Source: Takakia lepidozioides (Eukaryota > Streptophyta > Takakiopsida > Takakiales > Takakiaceae). From it: a DNA stretch of 64,000 bases. The notes under the pieces are model-generated. The model searched no databases and had not been told where the DNA came from. It saw only the letters and a program-made list of their open reading frames with translations. Both the position numbers and the translations under genes were made by a program. The stretch is taken from positions 17,608,001-17,672,000 of the forward strand of contig CM060732.1 in the NCBI GenBank assembly GCA_030704615.1. The letters are read 5' to 3'. Of this stretch, positions 32,374 through 50,100 are shown piece after piece; within the stretch, counting starts at the first letter, position 1, and the number at the start of each line of letters is the position of its first letter.

Positions 32374-33035
32374 TTAGATGCTTCCAGTTGACCTCCCTTT
32401 CGAACTCAGGGAAAAGTGTGGAGTGGTGCACGGAGGTCTCTCAACGGTTGAGGAGGGAGCTCGTTCCAACTGAATTGGTCTTGCGTAGGGCGCTGCATAT
32501 GATGTTCTGCTTGCCCCAAGTGTGTTGAAATCTCTTGTGGATCGTTGCTGCATTCGTGGAGTGTCGTTGGGTGTCTGCACAAAGCTTGACCCAGGCCTTC
32601 CTGGCTTCAGTTTGCAAATCAAGAAAGACCAAGGTAAGAAGGGCTCATATAGTTGTGGTTTGGCCATTGAAGGTATTTTTGCATCGAAGCTTCCAAATAT
32701 GCCACAACACCGATGCCCTGAGGGTTTCAACACTGGACAGTTGAGGCTTCTACCTTTGGTTGCTGGATCATAGTTTAGTAAGATGTCTGTGTCCGAGAGA
32801 ACCCATTGATACCAACATCTGTAGAAGGATCTCACATATGGCCAGATCTTGGCTGGAGCTTGACATAGAAGGAGACAGTGTTCAAGAGATTCCAAAACAG
32901 CAGTGGAACAGCAAGCACACAGTACCGCCCCTTGAAACTGAAGCCATTCCCCAACCTTTAAAACCCTATTCACTACTTGCCAGAGGAAAGCGGCAATTTT
33001 CGATGGGCAATTTTATGGAATTATGTTATGGCTAA
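32374..33035 (-). pseudogene. LINE ORF2 3' end with RT zinc-binding domain
   Basis: The frame AAFLWQVVNRVLKVGEWLQF, then CACC...ESLEHCLLLCQAPAKIW, is the zf-RVT domain found at the C-terminus of plant LINE polyproteins (Cys-x-x-Cys and His-Cys...Cys pattern). About 100 residues of tail follow, with broken frames. Its 5' part is missing. Two LINE copies therefore lie head to tail on the minus strand: this 3' end first, then the 5' part at 31640-28045. Confidence 0.75.
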
Positions 33036-34332
33036 TAATAATGTATCTTACGACGATGGGTCTCTCTCTACAAGAGAGCCAATAAGAAAATGAGTGTAAC
33101 ATGTGCCCAAGTGGGAACTAAAAACTTTCATGTTCCCATAAAGTCTCATGGGAACAACCCATGATATAAGGTTAAGGGCACTTTGGCCAACTTGATGCGT
33201 AGTCCCTACCCTGTGGGGCAAGGCCAACAAATGCAATGTCGCGAAATTGAGAGGAGCGCCGCCCAGAAACCCACAAACCCTATGTCCTTCGCTTTTCAAG
33301 GAAATGCCATAACCGCGCTTGGAAAATTCGAATCCATGGATCATGGCATGTCCTATGGCCTAATCAGATGATGACATGTATTGTGGCTAAAGCTTCATGG
33401 CATGTCAATCCAATGACTCACATGCTTGCTGAGCCCAACACCTGTACAGTGCAGATCATGCAGAACATTCCACCATGCAGAACGCCATTGTGTAGAACAA
33501 CCTCTCCCTTGTGACCGCAGTTGTGGCAAATGCAACTAGTGTTGTTTTTTGACAGGTAGCCCTACCTTTTTTGTGACAGGTTAAATTTTGTTTTGACTTT
33601 CACTGTGACAGACAACTTTGAGAAAATGCCTTTCACATGACAGGTTGACAGATTTTTGACCTTTCACACAATTTTGTCATATGAATTAAAACGAAAAATG
33701 AAAAGAAGTGTGAACTTCTTACAACTACAATTAGAGAAGCTCCAGTCCGTGGAAAAAAAATAAAAATAAATCCGTGAATACATATGGTATTGTCTTTATT
33801 GTTTTCATGGGTTCCAAGTCCAACTCAAACATGTAGCATTCGTACCACTTATTCTCTAACTATAAGACTTTAGCATTTTTATCTTCATACGTAGCCCCAA
33901 GCCTCTCTTCTTTGAGAGATATTTTCTTGGCTTATCAATGAGCTAGGAAATACAATATGCCATATGATTGTAAGTTTGTAAGTAAAGATTTTGAATCATG
34001 CAGGATGGCCGTGTCGAATTAGGTGCACTTGTTTGAATATGGCACCTCCTCCCCAACAAATGCTTTTGAAACAGGATCATGAGAGGGACTCGAGAAGAAT
34101 TTTTTTGGCACTGCTGCGGCTGTGGGTACCCAGTGTAAGGGAGAACAAGTTAAACAGGCACTACACGTCTTGAACCAACAATTCATTTTGGCTGCCAGAC
34201 TCCAGTACTTAATTGTGCATTTTACAAAGGTGTATCAAGAGTAAAGACCTAGAAACGGGAAAGCAAGTGCATGCCCACATTATCCAACATGGATTCGAGC
34301 CAAATATCCGTCTACTCAACACCCTTGTCACA
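33036..34332. other. Intergenic, no gene seen
   Basis: No convincing frame. TGACAG words cluster at about 33550-33655. The hairpin word GTCTCTCTCTACAAGAGAGC at about 33059 recurs at about 34541. Confidence 0.4.
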
Positions 34333-34360
34333 AAATAATAATAATAATAATAATAATAAT
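34333..34360. repeat. (AAT)n microsatellite
   Basis: About nine AAT triplets in a row. Confidence 0.95.
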
Positions 34361-34659
34361 GGAGGGTAGAGCACGCATAGGAAACAAGTCTAAAACGGCG
34401 ATTGGCTCTCTTGCTTTGGCAAAACATATGAGGAAGGTGAGAGAGGGGCATGACTCAGCGCAACACACAAATCGGTGCCTTTACACGGTGTAATGGCCTT
34501 TGACCACATTTTCTCCATTGACTTCAACTTGATGCAAAGTCTCTCTCTACAAGAGAGCCAACAAAGACGGAGAGCCTAGATTGAAATACAAAGAAGGGCA
34601 GTTGGGAGTGCCTCTCCTAGGTGGACTTAGTAATAAAATTACCCCTAATTATCAGAAAT

Positions 34660-34885
34660 TTCCGCCTTTCTTTTGACGGGCTATTTTTTTTTTTTGACTT
34701 TCACTGTGACAGGCATTTTTTTCTCACTGCCTTTCTTTTGACAGGCTCATATTTTTTTTGCCTTTTTTTGCCTGTCAAATGCCCTGTGACAGGTGCAAAA
34801 ATCAGCCTTGAATGCAACCTCCATATTGACTGTGGGGGTCTATGGAGCGTTGCCCACCCTGCAGGCAAAGACCGCTGACAGATGG
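34660..34885 (+). promoter_or_regulatory. TGACAG cluster upstream of UAP56
   Basis: TGACAGG/TGACAGA occurs at about 34708, 34739, 34786 and 34877, with T-rich spacers and related ACTTTCACTGTGACAG words. A similar cluster lies at 33555-33645. TGACAG is the known core of TALE homeodomain (KNOX/BELL type) sites. The position, 450-650 bp before the start codon, allows a regulatory role, but repeated decay of a simple sequence is an equal explanation. Confidence 0.2.
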
Positions 34886-35326
34886 CAGCGCATAGCTCGT
34901 AGGGGTACATATAACGTCCAGCGTCTCTCCTAATGGAGCAGCCAATAAAGATAAAAATCTAGAGAAGATAAAATATCTTTGACGTCCATATTTTTGGCGA
35001 CAGAATGACGCGGCAATTAGTCTTGACGGATCTGAACCGTTGAAAAGAGAAACACAAACGGTGGATGATAGTAGATAGACGGAGGAGTTTGAGACTCGAG
35101 AGTCACGGAGGTGCGCGTGCGTCCCACAGCTGGTCAACGCAGCCCTTGGGATTGTCTAGGGTTTGAAGAGCTGCTGCATCACGAGAGATCTAGATAACGA
35201 GAGGGTAAGATTGATAGCACATTACTTCTCCATCCTGACGCCTGCCATCTGTTTTGTTTTTTAGAGTTTACATCGCAAGCTGGTTTCTGTGAGGTGAGAG
35301 AACGCAGGTTGTTGCTCTTTTTCTCG

Positions 35327-41391
<6,065 letters not shown>

Positions 41392-42529
41392 GAATTTCCA
41401 GAAGTGGGCCTTTTGTTGGGTGCTCTAATCTAGAACTAGCATAAAGTGAAATTGGTACTCTGACAGTAGATCAAATTGGTATCTTGTTACTTAGTTACTA
41501 ATGGTTCGGTGCTTGGTATTGCAACAAGCGATGTTATAATGACTCGTGCATGTAGAATGCTTCAGTTCAAGGCATGCTAAGGCTCTCATCCTCTGCATTA
41601 CTAACAGAAGAGATCTATATTGCTTTCCCCTTCCAGTTGTTGGTTTTTGTTGTCCTCTCTATTCAGCAAAACAGAGTTTTCAACCCTCCAGCTAGTGTTG
41701 GTGAGGAGATGGTCTCAATATAAAACGAGGACAGCTGTTTTATCCATCTGTAGCACATATACATACTGAACTGTCGAGAAATGATTTGTATTGTAGATAT
41801 GATCATCAAGATACTAAAGGCTATGTCGAATTCACTAAAGGAATTGAGTACAGGAACACACAGGCCAAGAGCCTGTAGTGGATTCAACTCCCGAACACCC
41901 TGAGAAGTTAGAAGTACATGGATATTTTCTCAATGAGACTTGTGGTTATCTATTCTTCCCACAAGAATAGAGAATTGCAAACAAAGGATCTATTTTGGGG
42001 TAAAGCGCCATAAGGGAACTAGTGTGAAATGGAAACTTCTACCAACCATTCTTTGCATACAACATGAAAACGGAAAGTAGACAAGATACACTCAATTTTC
42101 CCAGGGTCTAAAAATATTGGAAATGGAAATGCGTCTGTGATCATCCAGATGCTTGTACTGGGCTTGCATGCCAAATAGAACACATATCATAGGTTGGTTC
42201 TTACTTTGCAAACTAGCAATTGATCTGAATATCGTAAAACCGTCGCTCTGTGAAGGGCCATATTTTCCTAGGCTAGAAATGTCTTTTTTCATCCAAAACG
42301 GCGATACACATCCATCGTATATTTTTTGGGCGTAAAGTGCTGTTAAACCGTTACAATGATATCTAGGTTAGGGTTAGTTTTGGCTGGTGGCCACATCCTG
42401 GCCCTTCATCAGATCTAGGGTGATAAAACAGCGCTGTGGGTGACACCTCGCCACGCGGCGGGCAACGCTTTTTGTATAAAGACGGCGCCCTGACACAGGT
42501 GAGGGGCGGTGTCACTCGGGTGTTAGTGT
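41392..42529. other. 3' flank of UAP56 and intergenic
   Basis: Probably holds the 3' UTR in its first part. No gene, repeat or terminator-like structure stands out, apart from a TATA box type sequence near the right end. Confidence 0.4.
42475..42480 (+). promoter_or_regulatory. TATA-box-like sequence before module copy
   Basis: TTTGTATAAAGACGGCG lies about 60 bp upstream of the ATG at 42539, in CG-rich DNA unlike its surroundings. Spacing suits a core promoter. No transcript data. Confidence 0.3.
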
Positions 42530-42538
42530 ATATGTGAG

Positions 42539-44212
42539 ATGGCGATACAATGTGCTACATTCACAACTATGCTTGACCAATCTACAAAAGAAATAAACAG
42601 TCAAGCGGAAAAATGTACAAATGCAGAAGAGGAGAATGTTGAGCAATTGAAACTCATTGTCGATATGAAGAATACAATCTGTCGCAATGAGGATACTTTC
42701 AAGCAATATAGGCAGGTTGAAGCTGATCAAGAGAAGCACATCGTGGAGTTGCAACAAACGCTTATGGCCAATAGAACTGAAATCACGGTCACTAACAAGG
42801 CTTGGAAGGAAGCTAATAATCAACTTGCTGCTTATGCAAATTTGGTTGAACCTCAGGCGAAGCGCATGGAGGCTTTACAACAGCAGTTAGAAGTGTACAA
42901 GCTTAGAGAGGAGCAAACTCTCAGGGGAACCACAAGCAACTTGGTGGATAACAGCCTTATGCAGGTCTGGTTAGCACAAGGGCCAGTAGAGGGCAAAGCA
43001 CCACGAAAGCTCACCCAAAGCGAGATGAATGAGCTCAGACTACAAGTGCAGAACATTGCCACAACTACTATAGACAATGTCTATAGTAGAATAGCAGAGT
43101 TACAGGAGGATGTAGACGGACTGCAGACTCAAGTGGAGGACCTCACTTCAAACATCGACAAAAGAGTCTATATCCCTCAAGAACAGCTAATGGCTTCTTA
43201 TTTACAAGCCAGAATTTTGGCTTTTCAGTCTTCACAGGAGGTACAGGAGATGCCAATGATACAAGAGCCAGTAGCACCAACACCACAACAAGTCACGGTA
43301 CCAGTAGCTGAACTTGTTGTTACTACAACCACACCACAGCCACCACAGCCTGAGGTATGGGGCAATGCTGCTTTTAACCCACCTAAAACTCCAGCTGCAA
43401 GGGAGTACAGTAGGGCTATGATTATGCCCTTCAACCAAATTCCCATCATGTTGGATTTAGCTTGGAAAGAATTTAGTCCTCCGTAGTCATTCGCACATTA
43501 CTACCAAATCATGCGCATCTGGCTGCCAGTGGCAACTAGGACTAAAGTTCTTCCGAACAATCGATCAATTGAGGATCATCACTTTGCACAGTACTGGCAC
43601 GAGGCAAGTACCATGTTGAGGGAATTAATTCCTTTCCAGGTTGTACATGGACTCATTTATACCAAGACCAAGGAGGTAGCAAGTATTGTCATGGGATGCG
43701 GGTTATACTACGCTGCTTGTTTTCTGGTACGTTATCACATTGAGCAACAAAAGATGCAAACACGCTTTCTGAGTTATTCTAGTGGAGATCATTGGGTATT
43801 ACCTTCGGTGCCACCTCACATGTACCTATATGACCCAAAAGTTATGATGCAAAAGGATTCTAAAATTCGTTCATGGTTTCAAGCGGCCTGGAACAATTTG
43901 TCAACACAGAAATTCGGCATTGATGATATTTTCTATAAGGGACATGTGGCATGGAAATACTTGCACGCTGCACCAGTAATTGGTACCCCACTCACCTGGA
44001 CAGACAAGGAGCTCAGTGTCTACACCAATTTTGCTGTTCAGCGGTTATACCAAGTTGTAAAATATAAACTTCCAGACATGGTAGGACAACATTGTATGCC
44101 CCAGAGGATTCCACAAAAAGTTCAAATATTAAAACACCTGAGGGGCGATGAGGATTCTGATACAACTGTTTCTTCACCGAATTCTTTTGACATGGGAGAA
44201 TGCAAGCCATGA
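42539..44212 (+). pseudogene. Isolated copy of the post-integrase ORF, one stop only
   Basis: A 558-codon frame with ATG at 42539, broken only by TAG at 43484-43486; the near-identical element A copy has CAG there. Residues 1-200 form a coiled coil (NEDTFKQYRQVEADQEKH), then PRKLTQSEMNELRLQVQN, a Pro/Thr/Val linker, and from about residue 290 the conserved domain (MPFNQIPIMLDLAWKEF, TKVLPNNRSIEDHHF, MGCGLYYAACF, DDIFYKGHVAWKYLH, KLPDMVGQHCMP). The basic tail of the other copies is replaced after SFDMGE by unrelated sequence. No LTR, primer site or pol lies nearby. It begins at the same point as the second ORF of element 1. It could be a recent fragment or a co-opted gene with a null mutation. 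Confidence 0.75.
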
Positions 44213-44228
44213 ATCCAGTTTTGGCAGA

Positions 44229-45587
44229 CTATTTTATGTGCAAGGTAGCACTATCTTTCCATTCATAACAGAGCTGAGTGTGCCTTTCACGGAAGTCCTC
44301 CAAAATATAGTCGTTGGTGTGTCTTCGGAGGCTTTCAGCCCAATGATATAAACATGTTATTTCTTTACCTTCCATTGGGACATTGGGATCAGATCCACAA
44401 ACCCTTCGAACAGCAGCCCAATTCGCTCCTGCTGCATCCGCCATGAAGCCAGCAAAATTTGGTTTGTTCAAGCCAGCAAATTTTGCTTGTTTATTGATCA
44501 TCTCGCAGAATAACACCTGAGCATCTGCATCCTCTGTTTTCATATCGCAAATGGCAATGGTCATCATTCGCTTGACATATGGTTCATAGACATGACACGC
44601 AAGAGTTGTCCAATCCTTGATGCGTTTGACATGGTCAAATACTACCCAACTTATGCGTAGATCCCCCTCACTCATGCGACGCACAAGATCAACACCACTC
44701 CCGGGACCAGCAACAGACATCTTGAAAACATGGGGGAGATGAGAAGTATGCTGGCCTGGAAGGAGATTGTTATGAATGAAATGGTATGTACTCAGACGCT
44801 TCAACTCCAATATGGACATGATGGAATTGACACGTGCAGATGCGACCTTGTTTTTCACATTGGGGCTACAAACATGGGCAAACTCTTCAAGAATATCTTC
44901 CAAAGCCTCTCCCTCAAGACGTACAGTCTCTGTGCCATCAGCCACAAGAACTCGATCAATCAAGAGCTTCTGGGCCATTGACAAGGAAATAGCTCCCGGG
45001 GTCGACCATGGCTTCATCTTAACGTGCTCTTGAATCATGCTTGATGCATTTTCCGCAGCCTCTCTATTCTCGCCCTTGGCACATGGATGGTTATGAAACC
45101 CAACATGAACTGCAACACGTGTATATGTTGGAAGGGAACTTGTGACATAGTACATTCTTGCCCCAGAATGCGCCTCACAGAAAGGTCTTTCTTTGCAGAA
45201 ACTACACTTGAACTGGTTGAATGGAACTTGGGCTCCTGCAATGAACACCTTGTCTGCATTGCCTTCCCAATAGCGGTCATTCCGTTCTCCTTCTTTCTTG
45301 AAGAAGGGGCAAGTGCTGCTTTGACATATGAGCTTTCCAACACAAAGAACCTTACTACATTTCACATGATCTGGAACACCAGACATATTGTAGGTATTGG
45401 TCTTGCACCAAGGATGACCATCAAACTTGCGGTCCATGCCTTGGAGGGACTGTGAACCACGGTCCGTACGTAGTTTGACCATGGGGGGGAGTTCGTGGAT
45501 CACTTTTCCATCAAAAGCTCGAGGAAGGTGACTGATGCACTGGAATGTGACTATCGTCCAAGGTAGAAAGCTCTCATTTTGATCCAT
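44229..45587 (-). pseudogene. MULE-like transposase with Cys/His zinc-binding N-terminal part
   Basis: A 452-codon frame. Residues 80-170 contain CQSSTCPFF, CSFCKERPFCEAH and GFHNHPC, a Cys-Cys-His-His arrangement like the WRKY-GCM1/FLYWCH zinc fingers found with MULE transposases. Residues 310-415 fit a Mutator-type DDE core: a hydrophobic strand before DHVKR, CDMKTEDADAQVLFCEM (candidate Glu about 362), FMADAAGANW (candidate Asp 384) and CLYHW (C-x-x-H, 412-415). The C-terminus stops against the module copy ending at 44212, so it is probably truncated. Assignment to the superfamily is from motif layout only; terminal inverted repeats were not found. Confidence 0.55.
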
Positions 45588-46245
45588 TCCTCCGAGCAGT
45601 GGCCAAGATACTCAAAATGGACAACACACCAGAAGGAAATGCAGATGTAGCCTCCCCTGCTAGTCGTGGAGATGAAGATAAACCCCTCGCAGATTCGCAA
45701 CAATCAGACGTGGTGTTGTCCAATGGAGTTTTCCGAGGCTTCATGTCGTGAAGCAAGACCGTATGAGCAGATGAGGAAGGTTGAGATCCACAAAATACAA
45801 TGGGAGTTGTTTCCAGACACTTTCTCCAAGTACCGTGTCACAGGTACGAGCTATACACAGTCACATGATGAGAGGCACACTTCTATTGCAAGAAAGAACG
45901 ATCAAGCTGCAACAAATGGGAGTTGTAAATTGAAGGAGGAGGTTGCAGATTCGGCGAGCTTGGGGTCTCATAATTCGGATTGTGTTGAGGTTTTTTGGCC
46001 ATCATTGAAAACTGGAAGCAACACTGTGGAGGCATCATCATCTCCATCATCCTCCAAAAAAACTGAACCCGAAACAAGTTTGAATCTATTGCATAACCAA
46101 GGTTCTGGGATAATGCACTTGTTTCCATTGCAAGGATAACGAACCACTTTTGCATCAGGTGGACATGAAAGCAATGCATATTTTGGTGTAGACATTTGGC
46201 AATGCCCTCAAAGTTTGAGAGAAGATGCAAAATGAATGAAAGCAC
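45588..46245 (-). pseudogene. Probable upstream part of the MULE-like gene
   Basis: Minus-strand pieces 46195-45968 (with KVVRYPCNGNKCIIPEPWLC, two close Cys pairs) and 45756-45574 (Ser/Pro-rich) lie just upstream of the transposase frame and could be 5' exons or a decayed N-terminal half. The frames do not join cleanly. The plus-strand frame 45666-46139 is the competing reading and shows no motif. Confidence 0.3.
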
Positions 46246-46899
46246 ACATCTTGCAAGACCTTATGCAAATACATTAAATGGCTTACATTACTTATGTGTA
46301 TCATCAATCCAGAAGGTCCAAATTTTTTGAGGCAAGTGCTCCATCCATATTATTCTCTGACAAAAACAACTAAATGGACTATCCCCTATTTTTAAGACGA
46401 CGGCGCCGTTGTTGAGATCTTAGAATCCAATGTACTGCCTTCTTCTTATGAGCATATGAAACATAAATGCTCTGCATGTTTCCATTTATTTTACAACCAA
46501 TCGTTGATTAATCGTCCAACTATGAACTGACACACTAGACGACACAATTTATTTACAATCAAATCCCATGACATGTATGTTGATTTGTTCTTTGATTACT
46601 CATGTATGAGTAATGAGTACAAGTATTTGTGGCGACAATTGACTCTAAAACCAATAAATTGATTAAGACATCCATAACAAAATATTTAGTTATTTTATCA
46701 CTTACTTTATATTGTATTATGAAGGCGCCGCCACAAAGTAACATGTCAATCGTACAACCATCTTATGAGGATCCACGTGTAACCCATGTAGTCCAAAAAG
46801 CACTAACGCCCGAGTGTATAAAAAAGGTTCACATTTCAGATTTGGCCAATTTGGCCTTTTTAATAAGGCCTTAGCCCTCGCCCCCCTTTCCCCCCGCTC
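46246..46899. other. AT-rich intergenic sequence
   Basis: No gene recognised. Confidence 0.4.
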
Positions 46900-46985
46900 T
46901 CCTTGGCGGGCACAGGTTTGAACCCGCAACCTAGTGGAAAATACACCACAACCTTACCACCAAGCCATGCTCTACTCAATGAAAC
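46900..46985 (-). repeat. tRNA-like SINE fragment
   Basis: On the minus strand GAGCATGGCTTGGTGGTAAG resembles a pol III A box and GGTTGCGGGTTCAAACC a B box, spaced about 45 bp. It is not a tRNA gene because the stems do not pair. Related sequences lie at 52797, 52930 and 58990. Confidence 0.55.
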
Positions 46986-47174
46986 AACCTCTACTTTTTT
47001 GTTAATAAACTGTTTCTATTCAGTTAAACTTGTTGCCATTACTACATGACTAAACCGGTATCATTACTACACTAACGTAGTCTAGTATACTGCACATTAT
47101 CCCTTGCCACTCCCCCAAACAAACACACACAAACTACACAAGCACTTAACACGTCTCTAGTCTCTACACCCTGG

Positions 47175-50100
47175 AGACTCCCATTGCGAAGAGGAGACGG
47201 AGGCGCCGCATCTCGGCCTTATACTATACCAACCCGAGGCAACGAGCTGGTGGTGGTGGTGGTAGAGGCAAGCTGCGGACGGAGAAGGTAAGCTGTAGTT
47301 TTGTTTTTTTTCATGACCTGCACTTAGGCATATGCACCATCGCATAAGCCCCACCAAGCTGCTCCTAATCTAGCACCTCCGCCGGCGCAAATGCCTAAGT
47401 CACTTCAACTCTCACAAGTTTGCGAATCTCCACACATACACACAACCGTCTCCGCCGGCGGAGACAGCTCATTCCCCTTGGTTTTTTCTGATGCTTGGAA
47501 AGGCTGGGCTGCCACCTCCGCCGGCGCATACCGTTGGAGCTAGGATGCTTCAGGATGACATGTTTTAGGAATTGCTCCTCTACTCCCATCCCGTTTATTT
47601 TTTTGCATGCTCATACGTTGCTGATGCTCCGAGCGGGTTGGGCAAGCGTATCCGCCGGCGCATACCTGTGCAGCAGGGCTGCTCAAATGTTTTAGGAAGT
47701 TCTCTCCTTTTCCATCTCCTTTGTTTTTCCGCATGCTCAAAAGTTGTTGATGCTCCGAGCGGGCTGCGCTGGCATATCCGCCGGCGCATACCTATTGAGT
47801 ACATTCTTTTTTTCTCAGCTCATAGGTTTCAGGATCCTCCTGCAAGCGTCTCCGCCGGCGGAGACACTTGGAGCTTGGTTTTTTTTTGCATATTCCCTGT
47901 GTTACGGAAGCTCCAAAGCACCAAGGCTGCCAACTCTGTCAACGCAGACCCGTGCAGCAGGGCTGCTCACATATTTCAGGAAGTTCTCCCCCCCTTCCAT
48001 CTCTTTTGTTTGCATTCTCATAAGTTGTTGATGCTCCGAGCGGGCTGGGCTGCCATATCCGCCGGCGCATACCCATTGAGCACAATCTTTTTTTGCTTAG
48101 CTCCTAGGTTTCAGGAACCTCATGCAAGCATCTCCGCCGGCGGAGATGCTTGGAGCTTGGTTTTTTGTTGTATATTCCTTGTGTTACGTAAGCTCCAAAG
48201 TGTCGAGGCTGCCACCTCCGTCGGCGCAGACGCTTGGGGAGTTGATCATAGTATTCAAAGTATCTCAAAGCTTCTACGTTGCCACCTCCACAACTCCACA
48301 TGCTTCCATAGGCCTAGTTTGATCTTTCAAGGTGCTCCTGTATGTTTGGCTACAACCTCCCTTCCATGGTATGCGCCGGCGCATATGCTTGGAGCTCCTT
48401 GAGCAAAAATTTCTTCAAGGGCCTCAAATCTTGTCAAATTTTGACTTGGTTGCACATATGTGTCATATGCGCCGGCGTAGGTGATCGGAGGTCCTCTGTC
48501 GGGATGCTCAGGCCTGTATTCTGCTCCAAGTTGTAAGCTTTGAAAGACAAGGATATTCATGGAATTAGTTGACTATCCAAATTCATTTGTTTTCTTCATG
48601 CAACCATGACACTGAACTGCTCTTTTTACATATTATACATTCACACATGTGCTCTTCTCATACACTGACATCTTGAACTGTTTTGGTCTATGGAATTAGG
48701 AAATTACTACTACAACTGAAGCTGTGGAGGCCGGTACGCTTGCAACCATTATTGACGACATTGATGCAGGGAATTGGGGGGCAGATGAGTATGAAGAGGA
48801 TACAACATCTAGTGATCCTCTTTCTCTAGATGCCAAATAGGCAATTATTCTGGAAAAGAAACAAGATCTGAATGTAACTTTCAGGTCCCTCCTCATTGAG
48901 GATGGAGTTATGGACATTCCATTGTGTCGCATGATTTCTATGCAGGTTGTTAGGCCCGCCCTTGCCAACAACATCCTAAAGCTTAGAGGAGACTTCTATT
49001 CTAGATACCATCCTGGAGCAGCCGTGTTCTATGTTTCTATTGAGGGGATTGATGGATCTACTATAGATGTAGGTCCTGATATCATCTCTACATAAGATAG
49101 TAATTGGAAAACAGTCAATGATGAGTTTGAGAAGTATCTTGAGTCCAAGCCAAAGTTGCATCATCTTCGGGGAAGATGTTTCATGTCTGGGATGGGAATC
49201 ATAGGCTTCAAGCATGGTATCCCTATATCAATGAAGTTCATGGGGCCAACTTGTCAAGATATGTCTGTGTGACAAGTTGGGTGCTCAATGCGGACATTGA
49301 AAATCGTGGTTCCCTCAGGTCCATCATGGATGGAGTGAATGTGTGAGTTTCCTTTCTATTCTTCATTTACTTTCATGTTCAATGTTGTCATGTTCTGCTC
49401 AATGGATGTACATATACACATCTTCTTTCTAATGATCATATTTTATATGTGCAGGGCAACAGAGAGGGCAAATGTTACATCCAAATTTGTGCACTTGGTT
49501 TGCAAGGTCAATATGATTGGCCTTACACCTGTCTCTGAATGGAAGAATGTATTGAGGAAAGAGCTATACGACAAATGCATCAAGAAAGCAGGAAAGACTT
49601 GGTATAACCTGACAGTCCATGCAATGACAGAGATTTTGTACAAGGTAACATCATGTCTTAACCAAGTTTCATTCTTTGCATCCATAGACAAGATTCACCT
49701 CTGGTTCATGTTATGAACTGTTTTGGTTCTTTTGGCAGCATGATATTGTTGAGGCCCAACGCATGGCGGGGGAAGCTTACAAACTTGCTGAGGGGCCAAA
49801 GAGTCAAGAGGGCCTTGAAGATACAATGAGACAGGCTGGATTGAAAGCAAGGGAGCAACACAAGAGTTAGCTTGTGAAGTTGCTTCATATTGCTGATCCA
49901 ACCCTTGGGGAGGGGTTTCTCCAAGAACTTAAACTGCATTGGTCACGTGTAAAGGCAGGATCAGAGGAAATGACCCAAGAGAAAATGGTGAACATTGCTA
50001 CCGCCCGGGTGGATCCTGAAGAAAAGGTGGAATGGCTACATATATGGAATGGAGACCAAACACTTCACGACCGTAATTTTTTTCCACCCGGGCCTATCAG

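Noticed and set aside
42360-42380. Telomere-like TTAGGG tract
   Set aside because: Only two GGTTAG words occur (TAGGTTAGGGTTAG); too short to mean anything.
46900-46985. A functional tRNA gene
   Set aside because: A- and B-box words are present but acceptor and anticodon stems do not pair, and related copies are dispersed.
47572-48402. A 276-codon protein on the plus strand
   Set aside because: The frame is kept open by duplicated palindromic repeat blocks, shows no motif and lies in the probable intron of the ParB-methyltransferase gene.
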